NCBI RefSeq assembly: GCF_927797785.1 | Contig: NZ_CAKMLL010000115.1 | Span: 1-39,344, forward strand | Reading direction: 5' to 3' | Origin: Candidatus Nitrotoga sp. BS | GTDB lineage: Bacteria > Pseudomonadota > Gammaproteobacteria > Burkholderiales > Gallionellaceae | DNA: 39,344 nt | Shown: positions 1-9,008 of the stretch, in pieces | Layout: every line of letters begins with the position of its first letter | Position numbering within the stretch: position 1 is the stretch's first letter | Position numbers and translations under genes: made by a program | The notes under the pieces: model-generated | The model's input: the letters and a program-made list of their open reading frames with translations, nothing else | The model's database searches: none | What the model was told of the DNA's origin: nothing

Positions 1-75
1 ATATATAACTATATGAAAATAATATATATAAATATTTTGTATGTTAGGTTTATGAAATAAAATTCAACATCATAG

Positions 76-261
76 GAAGCGGATAAATACTTGCGTTACC
101 GACAAGCAGATGCAAAGGGAGGCGCATACCGCACAGTTAATTTGGTTGAATGGCGCTTTGGTGGTAAGCCGCATTCAACATTGTATGGAACTATTGAACG
201 AGGAATGGCAGCATCGAATTGGGATAAGGAAACGAGTGATGATATAGATGGTTACGGTTAG
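76..261 (+). pseudogene. orphan C-terminal fragment of an unknown gene
   Basis: An open frame of about 61 codons follows a TAG at 73-75 and ends at TAG 259-261. It has no ATG and no ribosome site. It encodes a basic, aromatic-rich peptide (for example the stretch VEWRFGGKPHSTLYGTIERG). I do not recognise the family. The AT-rich first 75 bases look non-coding. It may be the tail of a gene broken by rearrangement, or chance. The rest of 1-330 holds nothing else I can support. Confidence 0.25.
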
Positions 262-362
262 TGGTGAGATGTTGGGCTTCATTTCATTCAGCCCAACCTA
301 TCGGGCTCGGTTTTTGAGATTTTGGACTTTTGCAAGATAACAAACGCAATTTCGATTCAGTT

Positions 363-1538
363 ATGACAAAAAAAATGACTGTGCTTAGCAAAATTCCCAC
401 CGGAGTATGGGCACTCGGATTTGTCAGCATGCTGATGGACATTTCTTCGGAGATGATTCATAGCCTGTTACCACTTTTTATGGTTGGGGTATTAGGCGCT
501 AGTGCCCTCACGGTCGGCCTGATTGAGGGCATGGCCGAGGCGACCGCACTCATCGTCAAGGTGTTTTCGGGCGCCCTGAGTGATTATCTTGGCAAGCGCA
601 AGGGATTGGCCTTGTTCGGCTACGCCCTGGGTGCGCTGACCAAACCGCTATTTGCCATGGCACCGACCATGGGCATCGTACTGACAGCCCGTTTGTTGGA
701 TCGGGTGGGCAAAGGTATCCGTGGCGCGCCTCGTGATGCCCTGGTCGCTGACATTTGCCCCGCCGAAATTCGTGGAGCGGCATTCGGCCTACGACAATCG
801 CTGGATACGGTGGGTGCATTTCTCGGACCTTTGTTGGCAGTCGGTCTGATGCTGCTTTGGTCCAACGATTTCAGAGCAGTATTCTGGGTCGCTGTTATCC
901 CAGGTTTGCTGGCTGTGGCTGTACTCATGTTTGGTGTGCGCGAACCTGAGCGACATCATGGCGAAAAGAAGATCAATCCCATACGCCGTGAAAACATCAA
1001 GCGGCTCAATGCGTCGTATTGGTGGGTGGTCGGTGTAGGGGCGGTGTTTGCACTGGCACGGTTCAGCGAGGCATTTCTAGTCCTGCGCGCACAACAAGGT
1101 GGCATCCCCCTAGCTTTGGTGCCGTTGGTGATGGTCGCGATGAATCTGATCTATGCAATTTCAGCCTACCCGTTCGGAAAATTGTCTGACCGCATGAGCC
1201 ACACAAAACTTCTGGCTTGGGGCCTGGTTGTATTGATTGCTGCCGATCTGGTGTTAGTTAGCAATGACCATTGGATAACGGTGCTCGTGGGCGTGGCATT
1301 GTGGGGCATTCACATGGGCATGACGCAAGGCCTGCTGGCCACGATGGTCGCCGATACTGCTCCGGCTGACCTGCGTGGTACAGCGTTTGGTTTATTCAAC
1401 TTGGTCAGTGGAGTCGCATTGCTGATCGCCAGCGTCGTGGCTGGACTGCTCTGGGATCAGTTGGGCGCTTCGTTCACTTTCTATGCAGGCGCTGGCTTTT
1501 GCATCATTGCATTGCTGGCACTGATCAGGAAGTATTGA
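363..1538 (+). CDS. MFS transporter (major facilitator superfamily)
   Basis: Probable inner-membrane secondary transporter of about 390 residues, the usual size for a 12-helix MFS protein. The sequence alternates hydrophobic helices and has an MFS loop-2/3 signature (SGALSDYLGKRKG) and a second DRVGKGIRGAPRDAL segment after helix 4. The second half repeats the pattern, with GKLSDRMSHTK at the matching loop. I chose ATG 363; an upstream in-frame TTG at 330 would add 11 residues without a ribosome site. The substrate cannot be told; proteins of this look are often drug or metal-linked exporters. It stands alone on the plus strand, followed by IS30 debris. Confidence 0.85.
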   Translation: MTKKMTVLSKIPTGVWALGFVSMLMDISSEMIHSLLPLFMVGVLGASALTVGLIEGMAEATALIVKVFSGALSDYLGKRKGLALFGYALGALTKPLFAMAPTMGIVLTARLLDRVGKGIRGAPRDALVADICPAEIRGAAFGLRQSLDTVGAFLGPLLAVGLMLLWSNDFRAVFWVAVIPGLLAVAVLMFGVREPERHHGEKKINPIRRENIKRLNASYWWVVGVGAVFALARFSEAFLVLRAQQGGIPLALVPLVMVAMNLIYAISAYPFGKLSDRMSHTKLLAWGLVVLIAADLVLVSNDHWITVLVGVALWGIHMGMTQGLLATMVADTAPADLRGTAFGLFNLVSGVALLIASVVAGLLWDQLGASFTFYAGAGFCIIALLALIRKY

Positions 1539-1589
1539 CGGCTAAGGTCACGTTTTGCCTGGCTCACACTCAAAAATCAAGTGCATCAC

Positions 1590-1768
1590 CGTATCGATGC
1601 TCTGATTAGACGCAATTTGCCTAAAGGCACTAAGTTCAACTATGTCTCTGTAGCTGAAATTAATTGTATTGAAAAACAACTCAACAACGGCCTAGAAAAT
1701 GTTTAAATTTCAAAATTTCCTATAAGGTGTTTAGGCTAGCTAGTGGTGCACTTGCAGGTTGAATGTGG
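1590..1768 (+). pseudogene. IS30-family transposase, 3' remnant
   Basis: Translating from 1593 gives IDALIRRNLPKGTKFNYVSV and then AEINCIEKQLNN, the C-terminal signature of IS30 transposases (LIRR.LPKGT, then EI..IE..LNNRPRK). A one-base loss near 1687 shifts the frame; the next frame continues QRPRKCLNFKISYKVF, which is the rest of the same signature. The catalytic part of the gene is absent. The bases from about 1745 resemble an IS30 terminal repeat. 1770-2050 shows no gene I can support. Confidence 0.7.
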
Positions 1769-2051
1769 GCATTATTTGATCACAAAATGGAGTACGTCTT
1801 GATACCGTGCAGCTGGCGTGTAGTGGTCAAAGCTGCGGTCAATAGGCTTTACGCTTTCGCGTGACAGGACAGGGCGGCAACAGGCTGGTGCATTACTCAC
1901 TTAATTATTTTGCACAACGTTACGCGCAAAGCCGCTCGCAAATTCTTGCAACTTATAGTGCAGATCAAAACGGTGAAGATATGCACAGATAAATTGATTG
2001 ACTTCTATAACCGCTCGGCATTGTAGCGAGCTTCGCGGCCTTATCGCCCAT

Positions 2052-2597
2052 TCAAGGCGAGACTGCGTTGACACGGGTAGCCGACCAAAGTGGCTGGCCA
2101 GTTGCGTCGAGATAGGTGAGGTAAGCCCTCAAGTCAAATTCCAACTGGTGATAGTCAGGCTCCATATGCCGACACAGTTGATAGAAAGCTTTGTTGTGCT
2201 CACGTTCCTTGATGTGTGCAAGTTCGTGGACAACGATCATGCGCAAAAATTCGAGCGGCATTTCCTTGAACAATTCTGCGATGCGAATCTCACGCTTGGC
2301 CCTAAGTTTTGTGCCCTGTATGCGCGAGATGCTGGTGTGCGTGCCTAGTGCGTGCTGGATGACATGCAGTTTGCCGTCGAATGCTACCTTGCTCAGCTGC
2401 CCGGCGTTACGCAGATACTGGCCTTTGACTTCCAGCATATAGTCATAAAGCGCTTTGTCAGAGCGTACCGCGTGCGCATGCGGATATTTCTTCATCAACA
2501 TGTTGGTCAGCAGATCTTGTTCGATAAGCTGCTGCACTTGCTCTGCCAGTGCTAGAGGGTAGCCAGATAGGTAACTAGGCGAAGGTTTCGCGTGCAT
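2052..2597 (-). CDS. YgjP-like zinc metallopeptidase (M48-related, DUF45)
   Basis: Predicted cytoplasmic zinc-dependent peptidase of 181 residues. The zinc signature HELAH is at residues 124-128, followed by a third histidine in KEREHNKAFY, and the end carries the family pattern CRHMEPDYHQLEFDLRAYLT, which closely follows E. coli YgjP. There is no signal peptide. The family's physiological substrate is unknown. ATG at 2597 is used; no good ribosome site is visible. It is followed by the FMN reductase on the same strand, with a 66-bp gap, so co-transcription is possible. Confidence 0.85.
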   Translation of the reverse strand: MHAKPSPSYLSGYPLALAEQVQQLIEQDLLTNMLMKKYPHAHAVRSDKALYDYMLEVKGQYLRNAGQLSKVAFDGKLHVIQHALGTHTSISRIQGTKLRAKREIRIAELFKEMPLEFLRMIVVHELAHIKEREHNKAFYQLCRHMEPDYHQLEFDLRAYLTYLDATGQPLWSATRVNAVSP

Positions 2598-2663
2598 AGC
2601 GGCATGTCACAACGTGGCAGATGGAAAGGGCTAAGCGATTATGTGCCTGACTTTTTAACTGCA

Positions 2664-3215
2664 TCAGGCAGCGTGTTTTTTGACCCACGCGACATAATGA
2701 TCCATCCAATTCTGGAAGAATTGTTTGCTGGCTGATCCGATGTCACCGACTTCGTCAAACAATCCATCCTTTACCTGAACGAATGCTTCGGGTTGACCAA
2801 GCGTCGGTGCGTTTAGGTGTGAGAGAACATTGCGCAAATGCTGTTGCGCCATGGCCGTGCCATGAGCCCCGGGAGAAGCGCCCAAAATACCGGTGGGCTT
2901 ACCAGCCCAAGCACTTTGCCCGTAGGGCCGCGAGGCGTGGTCGATTACGTTTTTTAGCACGCCAGGAATAGAGCGATTATATTCGGGTGTAACAAACAGT
3001 AGACCCTGCGCCGCTAGAATCTCGCTTTTCAGACGCTTGACGGATTCTGCCTGGTTAGCGTCATCGTCTTGATTGTAAAGTGGCAAATCGCCAATTTGCA
3101 CTTCTTTGAATGAGAATTCCGAGGGCGCCAATTTTGTAATTGCGTGAGCTAGCTTGCGGTTGAATGAATCCTTGCGAAGGCTGCCAACGATAACGGCTAT
3201 TTGATATTGGCTCAT
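2664..3215 (-). CDS. NADPH-dependent FMN/quinone reductase (ChrR/YieF-like)
   Basis: Flavodoxin-fold flavoprotein of 183 residues, full length for the family. The N-terminal VGSLRKDSFNRKLA loop binds FMN phosphate; LLFVTPEYNRSIPGVLKNVI and the following GKPTGILGASPGAHGT are the other FMN-contacting segments of the NADPH-dependent FMN reductase family. Members reduce quinones, azo dyes or chromate by two-electron transfer and are usually thought to protect from oxidative stress. A strong ribosome site (AAGGAGAT) lies just before ATG 3215. It sits between the metallopeptidase and the hydrolase, all on the minus strand. Confidence 0.9.
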   Translation of the reverse strand: MSQYQIAVIVGSLRKDSFNRKLAHAITKLAPSEFSFKEVQIGDLPLYNQDDDANQAESVKRLKSEILAAQGLLFVTPEYNRSIPGVLKNVIDHASRPYGQSAWAGKPTGILGASPGAHGTAMAQQHLRNVLSHLNAPTLGQPEAFVQVKDGLFDEVGDIGSASKQFFQNWMDHYVAWVKKHAA

Positions 3216-3320
3216 GAAGATCTCCTTTTAAATATTTATAGAAAAACTTAAAACGTTTCGACTACATCAGTACAACTCCATGTCTTGAATTCTTCGGCGC
3301 GATTGTTGGTTTTCTCAGTT

Positions 3321-4124
3321 TCACTTAGTCATATCTCCAACATGAAACGCATCGGCTAGAAATGTCATACTTTCACCCCACGAAGCTTTGTCTGCTGCAG
3401 CGTTGTAAGCTACTGGTATTTTAAATTTCTGACCATATTTATCTGCGTCCGGATTAGTGAAGCTGTGCTTGGCACCGGGATAGGTTACCGCCTTGTAAGT
3501 CACGCCGGCTTTATCCATCTCTTGTCTGAAGGCGGCGACCTGCGTTGCGGGTATCATCGGGTCGTCTTCACCAGTGAAGGACGCGATTCGCGCCTTGACC
3601 TTGCCTGCCTCTGCCGGAGATTCTGTTCCCAGACCACCGTGGAAACTTATCACGGCCTTAAGTGGCTCGCCGAGACGCGCCATGTTCAATACGACCGAGC
3701 CACCAAAACAATAGCCGATGGCTGCGATGCGGTTGGAATCCACAGTCTTATCTTTGCTGATCAGGTTATATGCGCTATCGAATCGAGCCTTGGCGAGTTT
3801 AGTGTTCTTTGCCACTTCGCTTGCAAACTTGCCCGCATCGTCCGGGTGATGCGCTTGTTTACCGTCGCCATACATATCAACTGCCAACGCGGTGTAGCCA
3901 CGCTCTGCCAACATGCGAGCGCGTTTGCGAGCATATTCGTTGTGTCCCCACCATTCGTGCACGACCAGAATACCTGGGCGCTTGCCCTTTATCGCATCGT
4001 CGAAGGCGATATACCCCTTTAGAAGGGTGCCGTTGGCGCTATAGGTTACTTCCTTGCCTTGCACGGCAGCGTAAGACGCAGAAGTTGCAAACATCAGACC
4101 CGCAAACAACAGAAATTTACTCAT
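3321..4124 (-). CDS. secreted dienelactone hydrolase family protein
   Basis: Alpha/beta hydrolase of the dienelactone hydrolase family, about 267 residues, with a signal peptide ending near SASYAA, so probably periplasmic. The catalytic triad is visible: Cys in GYCFGG, Asp in GEDDPM, His in GAKHSF. The family hydrolyses lactones and esters, classically in chloroaromatic breakdown, but secreted members are widespread and their substrates are unknown. Start choice: TTGGAGAAAATGATGAGT carries the ribosome site GGAG, so the second ATG (4124) has the best spacing; a TTG at 4136 would overlap that site. No catabolic neighbours suggest a pathway. Confidence 0.85.
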   Translation of the reverse strand: MSKFLLFAGLMFATSASYAAVQGKEVTYSANGTLLKGYIAFDDAIKGKRPGILVVHEWWGHNEYARKRARMLAERGYTALAVDMYGDGKQAHHPDDAGKFASEVAKNTKLAKARFDSAYNLISKDKTVDSNRIAAIGYCFGGSVVLNMARLGEPLKAVISFHGGLGTESPAEAGKVKARIASFTGEDDPMIPATQVAAFRQEMDKAGVTYKAVTYPGAKHSFTNPDADKYGQKFKIPVAYNAAADKASWGESMTFLADAFHVGDMTK

Positions 4125-4157
4125 CATTTTCTCCAAAATATTAGCTAGTTCAGATTT

Positions 4158-4730
4158 TTAACGAACCTCAAAATGGAACACGTCCGGCAGCATGGCATGG
4201 AGCGTGTGGTAAATCGTTTCGTGGCTTACGCGTTCCGAAGGTTTGTCAGGATGCATGCCCTTGAGTGTGCCTGCAATTTGTTCGGGTGACCATTGCTTCT
4301 TGAGGGCACCTCTAAAAATCCAATTTTCGTCACAATACTGCATTACTCGAAAAAAATTATCACTTACATATCAACTATATGCCGCGCTCAAATTTTTTAC
4401 TAGCGCCTTGTCTTGTCTAGAAAATTGAATTTTTAGAGGCGCCCTTGAGATGGCCTACAACAACTCCAAACAATGCGCCTCCAACAATGAGCTTCAATTC
4501 CTTGCGGGGTTTGATTCGCAGGCTGCGTGCCTGGTCGCTCGCCAATGAAGCAGCGTAACCCGATTCAGACCCAAAGTCACGATCAAGCTCTCGTGAATTG
4601 GTGCCGGGGGAGCGGTTCAAGAATCGTCCGATTTCCCGCACCCCTTTGCTCTATTGCCTCATCAACATAATCCTCGCCCGTTCTTCGGCATTCAACTGCG
4701 TGTAATGCTTTTCTAATTTCTCGATCCCTA
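4158..4730 (-). pseudogene. IS30-family transposase, 5' remnant split by a MITE
   Basis: Minus-strand frames give QLNAEERARIMLMRQ, an in-frame TAG, then VREIGRFLNRSPGTNSREL (the IS30 helix-turn-helix), then the sequence up to VVVGHLK. After the MITE comes KQWSPEQIAGTLKGMHPD and VSHETIYHTLHAML, still in IS30 order. Removing 4304-4444 and one TTGA restores the frame as VVVGHLKKQWSPEQIAG. The gene then runs off into unrelated residues (DVFHFEVR) and stops at 4158, losing the whole DDE catalytic part. So it was decayed by an internal stop, a 3' loss and a MITE insertion. Confidence 0.8.
4304..4444. mobile_element. 141-bp MITE with IS5-like ends
   Basis: Terminal inverted repeats of about 25 bp: the left end starts GGGCACCTCTAAAAATCCAA and the right end, read inward, is GGGCGCCTCTAAAAATTCAA. 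The element is flanked by TTGA at 4300-4303 and 4445-4448, a 4-bp target duplication. No coding capacity inside. Excising the element plus one TTGA rejoins the interrupted IS30 reading frame exactly. The ends look like those of IS5-family elements (inference), which could mobilise it in trans. Confidence 0.85.
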
Positions 4731-5018
4731 CACCTTAAACTATCCAAGGTGTTGCAGTTGGTTATTAAGCGCGCCGTCTGAAATTGCGTCTGCCGTCAAT
4801 GTGGTGTTCTATATACTTCAAACCCAATTGATTAATTTTCATATCCATGGATATTCCTAATTTGTCACCTTTTGACGACAATAATTACTGATAAATTTTC
4901 AAGTGGTTAGGATAAATATGAGCGGTTAGTGTAGCCATGAGACGACAAATTAATTTAAGTAAATTTAATATTTAAAGGTAACTTAAGTTCAATTAGTTGT
5001 TTTTTTCAAAAATTAAAC
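4731..5018. other. AT-rich intergenic region, no gene
   Basis: The part near 4740-4760 (CAAGGTGTTGCAGTTGG) may be the outer end of the IS30 remnant. From 4850 on the sequence is very AT-rich with no supported frame; it leads into the promoter of the DUF4399 gene. Confidence 0.4.
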
Positions 5019-5028
5019 TTGGTATGAT
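4997..5028 (+). promoter_or_regulatory. probable sigma-70 promoter with extended -10
   Basis: TGGTATGAT at 5020-5028 is an extended -10 element (TGn then TATGAT). A loose -35 (TTGTTT, 4997-5002) lies 20 bp upstream. Transcription would start near 5035, giving a leader of about 75 nt to the TTG start at 5110. Confidence 0.45.
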
Positions 5029-5109
5029 ATCCACAGTATTTTATAAAGCCGCAATATTGCTGAATAAAATTACGTTGTTAGACATACTTTTAACTTAGGA
5101 GGAAATATT

Positions 5110-5562
5110 TTGAGATCAAAGCTAGCGTTACCCACGTTTATGTTGATTGCATCAATTGGCTTTGCCAATAATGTATTGGCATTCGATTACTATGCAACAA
5201 AATCCATTTCAGCAAAAACGATGGAACAACGCGTTTATTTTGTTGAACCAAAAGATGGTGCCGTAGTCGGCCAGGAAGTTAAAGTTGTGATGGGCGTGAA
5301 TGGCATGGAGGTTAAACCTGCTGGCGTCGTAGAAGAGAATGTCGGGCATCATCATTTGCTGATAGACGCGCCGAAGCAGGTCAATGCTGGAGAAGCCGTT
5401 CCTGCCGGAAAGGATGAGTATCGCCATTTCGGTAAAGCTCAAACGGAAACTATGATCAAATTAGCGCCAGGTAAGCATACATTAACATTACAATTTGCCA
5501 ATGGCGCGCATGTTTCTTATGGCGAAAAAATGCGTCAAACGATTACTGTGACCGCAAAATAA
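5110..5562 (+). CDS. DUF4399 periplasmic protein
   Basis: A 150-residue secreted protein with a signal peptide that ends around NNVLAF. The mature part holds the DUF4399 pattern: VYFVEPKDGAVVGQEVKVVM, the histidine-rich NVGHHHLLID, and PGKHTLTLQFANGAHVSYG. This is an immunoglobulin-like beta fold found in many proteobacterial periplasmic proteins of unknown role; the HHH stretch could bind metal (inference). The start is TTG, backed by a very strong ribosome site AGGAGGAAA five to six bases upstream. It is a single-gene unit with its own promoter and terminator. Confidence 0.85.
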   Translation: MRSKLALPTFMLIASIGFANNVLAFDYYATKSISAKTMEQRVYFVEPKDGAVVGQEVKVVMGVNGMEVKPAGVVEENVGHHHLLIDAPKQVNAGEAVPAGKDEYRHFGKAQTETMIKLAPGKHTLTLQFANGAHVSYGEKMRQTITVTAK

Positions 5563-5644
5563 CACTAGCCTACTCGATTGAACGGTGGGTTAATTGTTGC
5601 TACACGAACCGTTATATATGTCTCTCGAAACAATCGAGATCAAT

Positions 5645-5681
5645 ACAGCCAGCCCATTGCAATGGGCTGGCTGTTCTTTTT
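5645..5681 (+). terminator. strong rho-independent terminator
   Basis: ACAGCCAGCCCATTG at 5645-5659 is followed directly by its exact reverse complement at 5660-5674, a perfect 30-bp palindrome, and then TCTTTTT. It lies 82 bp after the DUF4399 stop. Confidence 0.9.
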
Positions 5682-6231
5682 CATAATGAATTACGCTTGT
5701 ATGATCTAATTCTGTCTTTAGTTAGATTAACCTGCAGTCACAATTGATATTGGCTGTCTGTTTTCCTCTTGTTTCGATAGCATCAAGAATTCTCTTTATG
5801 CGCTTTTGCTACTCCAATGTTTATCGCGCAGGCTCGATTCAAAACTTCATCCACCCAGATTCATGTCTCGTTGAGAATTAGATTCGTCTTAAAATTAATT
5901 ACATATTGGACAAAGCTAAGCCTTGTGCCGCATTAACCTTAAGAGCATAATAACGAACTATTATCACTTGCAATATCAGTTAGATTCAAAGCATGGGCAG
6001 TGGTCAGCGTAGCGCCACTAATTGGTATCGCAAGCAGGAATATGCTTGCTCGAATTGTGCATTCACAGTGATGTCGTGTTTCGCATGGGGGCGAAGTGCT
6101 CGACAGTATCATGCATATATGCACCACAAAGGATGAACAAATTTTATGTATGTGGCGCCTAATTGCCCGCCTGTAGCGCGTTAAGTACATAGCTTTTTTC
6201 GAATTTATGTTAATTTTAGCTTGGAGAGATG
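5682..6231 (+). promoter_or_regulatory. upstream region and long leader of the first TonB receptor
   Basis: No gene is supported here. A Fur-like half site lies at 5950-5968. From about 5950 to the start codon the segment is recognisably related to 9444-9719 in front of the second receptor. Shared blocks include CATTCACAGTGAT, a GCGAAG...GCTC block, and AATTGCCCGCC followed by TTAAG near 6160-6186. If transcription starts near the Fur-like site, the leader would be about 260 nt. Confidence 0.5.
5950..5968. promoter_or_regulatory. weak Fur-like box upstream of first TonB receptor
   Basis: Read against the 9-1-9 Fur consensus (AATGATAAT N ATTATCATT), the right arm ATTATCACT matches 8 of 9 and the left arm only about 3 of 9. 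Support comes from its conserved position and the shared block AACTATTATCA in the paralogous upstream region. Confidence 0.4.
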
Positions 6232-8961
6232 ATGAGTTATACCCGTAACTTAAAATGCACTACTGCCTTGGAGCAAAGATGTAGCCATCGTCAAACTAAG
6301 CTCGTTATCGCATTGAATAGCGCATTACTCTATTTTGGACTAGCCACTATTACTTTATCGGGTGTCGCAGTTGCGAAGTCAAACATTGATGCTAGTCCTG
6401 CCGTACACGCATATAAAATTCCTCCCGGTCCGCTTAAAGGCGCACTTGATCGTTTTGTAAAACAAGAGGGCATTGAACTCTCTTTCGACAATGTAAATAT
6501 TAAAGGGAAAGATACTCTGGGAATAAACGGCGATTACACCATACAAGATGGGCTAAATCGGTTGTTGAGAAGGGGCAAGCTTCAAGCGGTACAAAGGGGT
6601 AATGTTTATGTTGTGCAGAAGTTAGGAACACGTAAATCAAGCAATGACGTAGCCAAGAGTGTGGTTGCCGCACCTAAATCAAGCAATAAAATAACAGAGA
6701 ATTTGGCTGCCGCACCTGAACCGGGCAATGACATAAAAGAGAATTTGGATGTCGCACCTAACCTAGGTAATGACATAACAGAAAATTTGGCTGTCACACC
6801 TAATTCAAGCAATGACATGAGAGAGAGTCTGGCTGTCGCACCTAAATCAAGCAATGAAGTAACAGAAAGCGCGGCCATCCTTCCAGCAATAATGGTAAGC
6901 GCAAACAAACCTGATGGTACAGATGGTTATGTTGTAGCCAAAAGTTCCTCTGCGACTAAGACAAACACTCTCCTGCGTGATGTTCCGCAATCTGTATCTG
7001 TCGTGACTCAGGATTCAATTAAAGATCAATCCATGAAAAGCATCGCTGACGTTGTTCGCTACGTCCCCGGTGTGATTATGTCGCAAGGAGAGGGTAATGC
7101 GGATGCACCTGTTTTCCGCGGAAACAGGTCAACTGCTGACTTTTACGTTGATGGGGTGCGTGATGATGTTCAGTATTTTCGCGACCTTTACAACATAGAG
7201 CGAGTAGATGTTCTCATGGGCCCCAGTGGGATGATTTTTGGTCGCGGTAGCTCTGGCGGCGTGATCAACAGAGTAAGTAAAGAGGCTGGATGGATTCCGA
7301 CACGTGAAATCACGACTCAGGTGGGATCATTCGATACCAAGCGGGTGCTACTTGACGTAGGCCAAGGTATTAATGATGTGGTTGCCTTCCGAGTGAATGG
7401 CATGTATGAGAACTCTGGAAGCTTTCGCGACGCGGTGACCTCGAAGCGCCACGGTTTCAGCCCTACGTTCACGATTATGCCCTCGGACAAAACCAAAATT
7501 GTTGTGGGTGGAGAGTTATTTAAAGATGATCGTACAGCTGATCGAGGTATCCCTTCCTTTGACGGTCGGCCTGTCAATACCAAAAGGTCAACATTCTTTG
7601 GCGATCCTTCCGTCAGCTTCGCGACTGCCGATGTTAAAAGTTTAAGCGCATTGATTGAACATGGGTTCGACAATGGACTCACCGTCCGTAACCGTACCCG
7701 CCTGGCAAAATATGACAAGTTTTATCAGAATGTCTATGCATTCGATACACCCAATGCGACAACAGTTGATCTTGCCGCATATAGCGTATCATCTAAACGA
7801 GATAGCTATTTCAACCAGACTGATATGCTGTATACGCTGAATACCGGGTCGATAGAACATCAACTTTTGGCGGGTGTCGAACTAGGTTACCAAAAGACAG
7901 ATAATGTACGCAAAACCGGTTATTTTAATGGTGACACCGATACGTCCGTCTGTGACCACGCGGATGATCCTGAAGAAGATCAAGTGCCTAGTAGTGTCAA
8001 CGTTCTTATCAGTAATCCAAGAACTTCCGCTCCAGTGGATTTTAGGCTGGATAAATGCGGAGTGGCTAACCATAGCATTGCGAAAGTAGCAGGAATCTAT
8101 CTGCAAGATCAGATCAAGTTCCTTCCTCAGCTACAAGGAATTTTCGGTGTGCGCTATGACAGATTCGAATTGGATGTAACTAATACTCGCCCCGGAGCTG
8201 AAGCTGACGGCAGTCCTCTTAACCTCCGGACCACGAACAATCTTGTTTCGCCACGTGTTGGGTTGGTTTATAAGCCGATCGAACTTGTTTCTATTTACAC
8301 CAGCTATAGCTTGTCGTATGTGCCACGCGCAGGGGATCAACTTGATTCACTGGAGCTTAGTAACGCAGCGTTGAAACCGGAAAAATTTACAAATCGTGAA
8401 GTGGGTGTCAAGTGGGATATTCGCCCCAAACTTGCTTTAACTGCTGCAGCGTATCAGCTGGATCGTACCAATGTTGCAATTCCTGATCCAATTAATGCGG
8501 CACGGACTTTACTCGTCAAAGGTCAACGTACTAAAGGGATTGAATTGGGCTTAAGCGGACGGATCACATCGGGATGGAGTACTACAGGGGGATATACTTA
8601 TCAGCAGGGTATTATTGTCACCGGGCAACCAGAAAATGGAGAGGCTGGTGCAACTTTGGCTAATGTTCCCAAGCACACTTTTTCTTTGTGGAACCGATAT
8701 GACTTTACTCCGCAGTGGGGTGTTGGGTTAGGTGTAATTAATCGCAGCAGCATGTTCACCTCGACTGACAATGCCGTTACATTGCCGGGCTATACTAGGG
8801 TGGATGCAGCTGTATATGGCAAATTTAATAAAAATTTGCGGGCTCAATTGAATATTGAAAACCTGTTTGATACTCATTATTTTGCTACCGCACACAATAA
8901 CAGCAATATTTCACCAGGATCACCCATTGCTGCAAGAGTGTCTCTCATTGCTAATTTCTAG
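6232..8961 (+). CDS. TonB-dependent siderophore receptor with STN domain and repeat linker (copy 1)
   Basis: Outer-membrane receptor of about 909 residues for TonB-driven uptake, probably of a ferric siderophore. Order (counting from ATG 6229): signal peptide ending near VAVAKS (~50), STN signalling domain ~58-133 (HAYKIPPGPLKGALDRF), six tandem 14-residue repeats 136-219, a putative TonB box near IMVSANKP, the plug (LLRDVPQSVSVVTQ, VFRGNRSTADFYVDGVRDD, GPSGMIFGRGSSGGVINR), then a 22-strand barrel ending in the classical aromatic (SLIANF). ATG 6232 is preferred over 6229: it aligns with the paralogue and is better spaced from GGAGAG. STN receptors normally signal to a FecR/FecI pair, which is absent here. 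The substrate is unknown. Confidence 0.9.
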   Translation: MSYTRNLKCTTALEQRCSHRQTKLVIALNSALLYFGLATITLSGVAVAKSNIDASPAVHAYKIPPGPLKGALDRFVKQEGIELSFDNVNIKGKDTLGINGDYTIQDGLNRLLRRGKLQAVQRGNVYVVQKLGTRKSSNDVAKSVVAAPKSSNKITENLAAAPEPGNDIKENLDVAPNLGNDITENLAVTPNSSNDMRESLAVAPKSSNEVTESAAILPAIMVSANKPDGTDGYVVAKSSSATKTNTLLRDVPQSVSVVTQDSIKDQSMKSIADVVRYVPGVIMSQGEGNADAPVFRGNRSTADFYVDGVRDDVQYFRDLYNIERVDVLMGPSGMIFGRGSSGGVINRVSKEAGWIPTREITTQVGSFDTKRVLLDVGQGINDVVAFRVNGMYENSGSFRDAVTSKRHGFSPTFTIMPSDKTKIVVGGELFKDDRTADRGIPSFDGRPVNTKRSTFFGDPSVSFATADVKSLSALIEHGFDNGLTVRNRTRLAKYDKFYQNVYAFDTPNATTVDLAAYSVSSKRDSYFNQTDMLYTLNTGSIEHQLLAGVELGYQKTDNVRKTGYFNGDTDTSVCDHADDPEEDQVPSSVNVLISNPRTSAPVDFRLDKCGVANHSIAKVAGIYLQDQIKFLPQLQGIFGVRYDRFELDVTNTRPGAEADGSPLNLRTTNNLVSPRVGLVYKPIELVSIYTSYSLSYVPRAGDQLDSLELSNAALKPEKFTNREVGVKWDIRPKLALTAAAYQLDRTNVAIPDPINAARTLLVKGQRTKGIELGLSGRITSGWSTTGGYTYQQGIIVTGQPENGEAGATLANVPKHTFSLWNRYDFTPQWGVGLGVINRSSMFTSTDNAVTLPGYTRVDAAVYGKFNKNLRAQLNIENLFDTHYFATAHNNSNISPGSPIAARVSLIANF
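6634..6885 (+). repeat. six 42-bp in-frame tandem repeats in receptor 1
   Basis: Six consecutive 14-codon units: KSSNDVAKSVVAAP, KSSNKITENLAAAP, EPGNDIKENLDVAP, NLGNDITENLAVTP, NSSNDMRESLAVAP, KSSNEVTESAAILP. Consensus is roughly xSSNDhxExLAVAP. They form the linker between the STN domain and the TonB box/plug. Confidence 0.9.
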
Positions 8962-8993
8962 ATTTTCCCGACAGCAAAAAATGTGCGTCGCTC

Positions 8994-9008
8994 CCGCCGA
9001 ATAGGCGG
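8994..9008 (+). other. stem-loop after receptor 1
   Basis: CCGCC-GAATA-GGCGG, about 32 bp after the stop. There is no T-run, so it is not a classical terminator. A longer version of the same hairpin follows receptor 2, so it was copied with the gene. The stretch 9010-9440 shows no supported gene. Confidence 0.5.

Noticed and set aside
6606-6908. Antisense frames with repeated residues opposite the receptor linkers
   Set aside because: They are the mirror of the 42-bp coding repeats, not genes.
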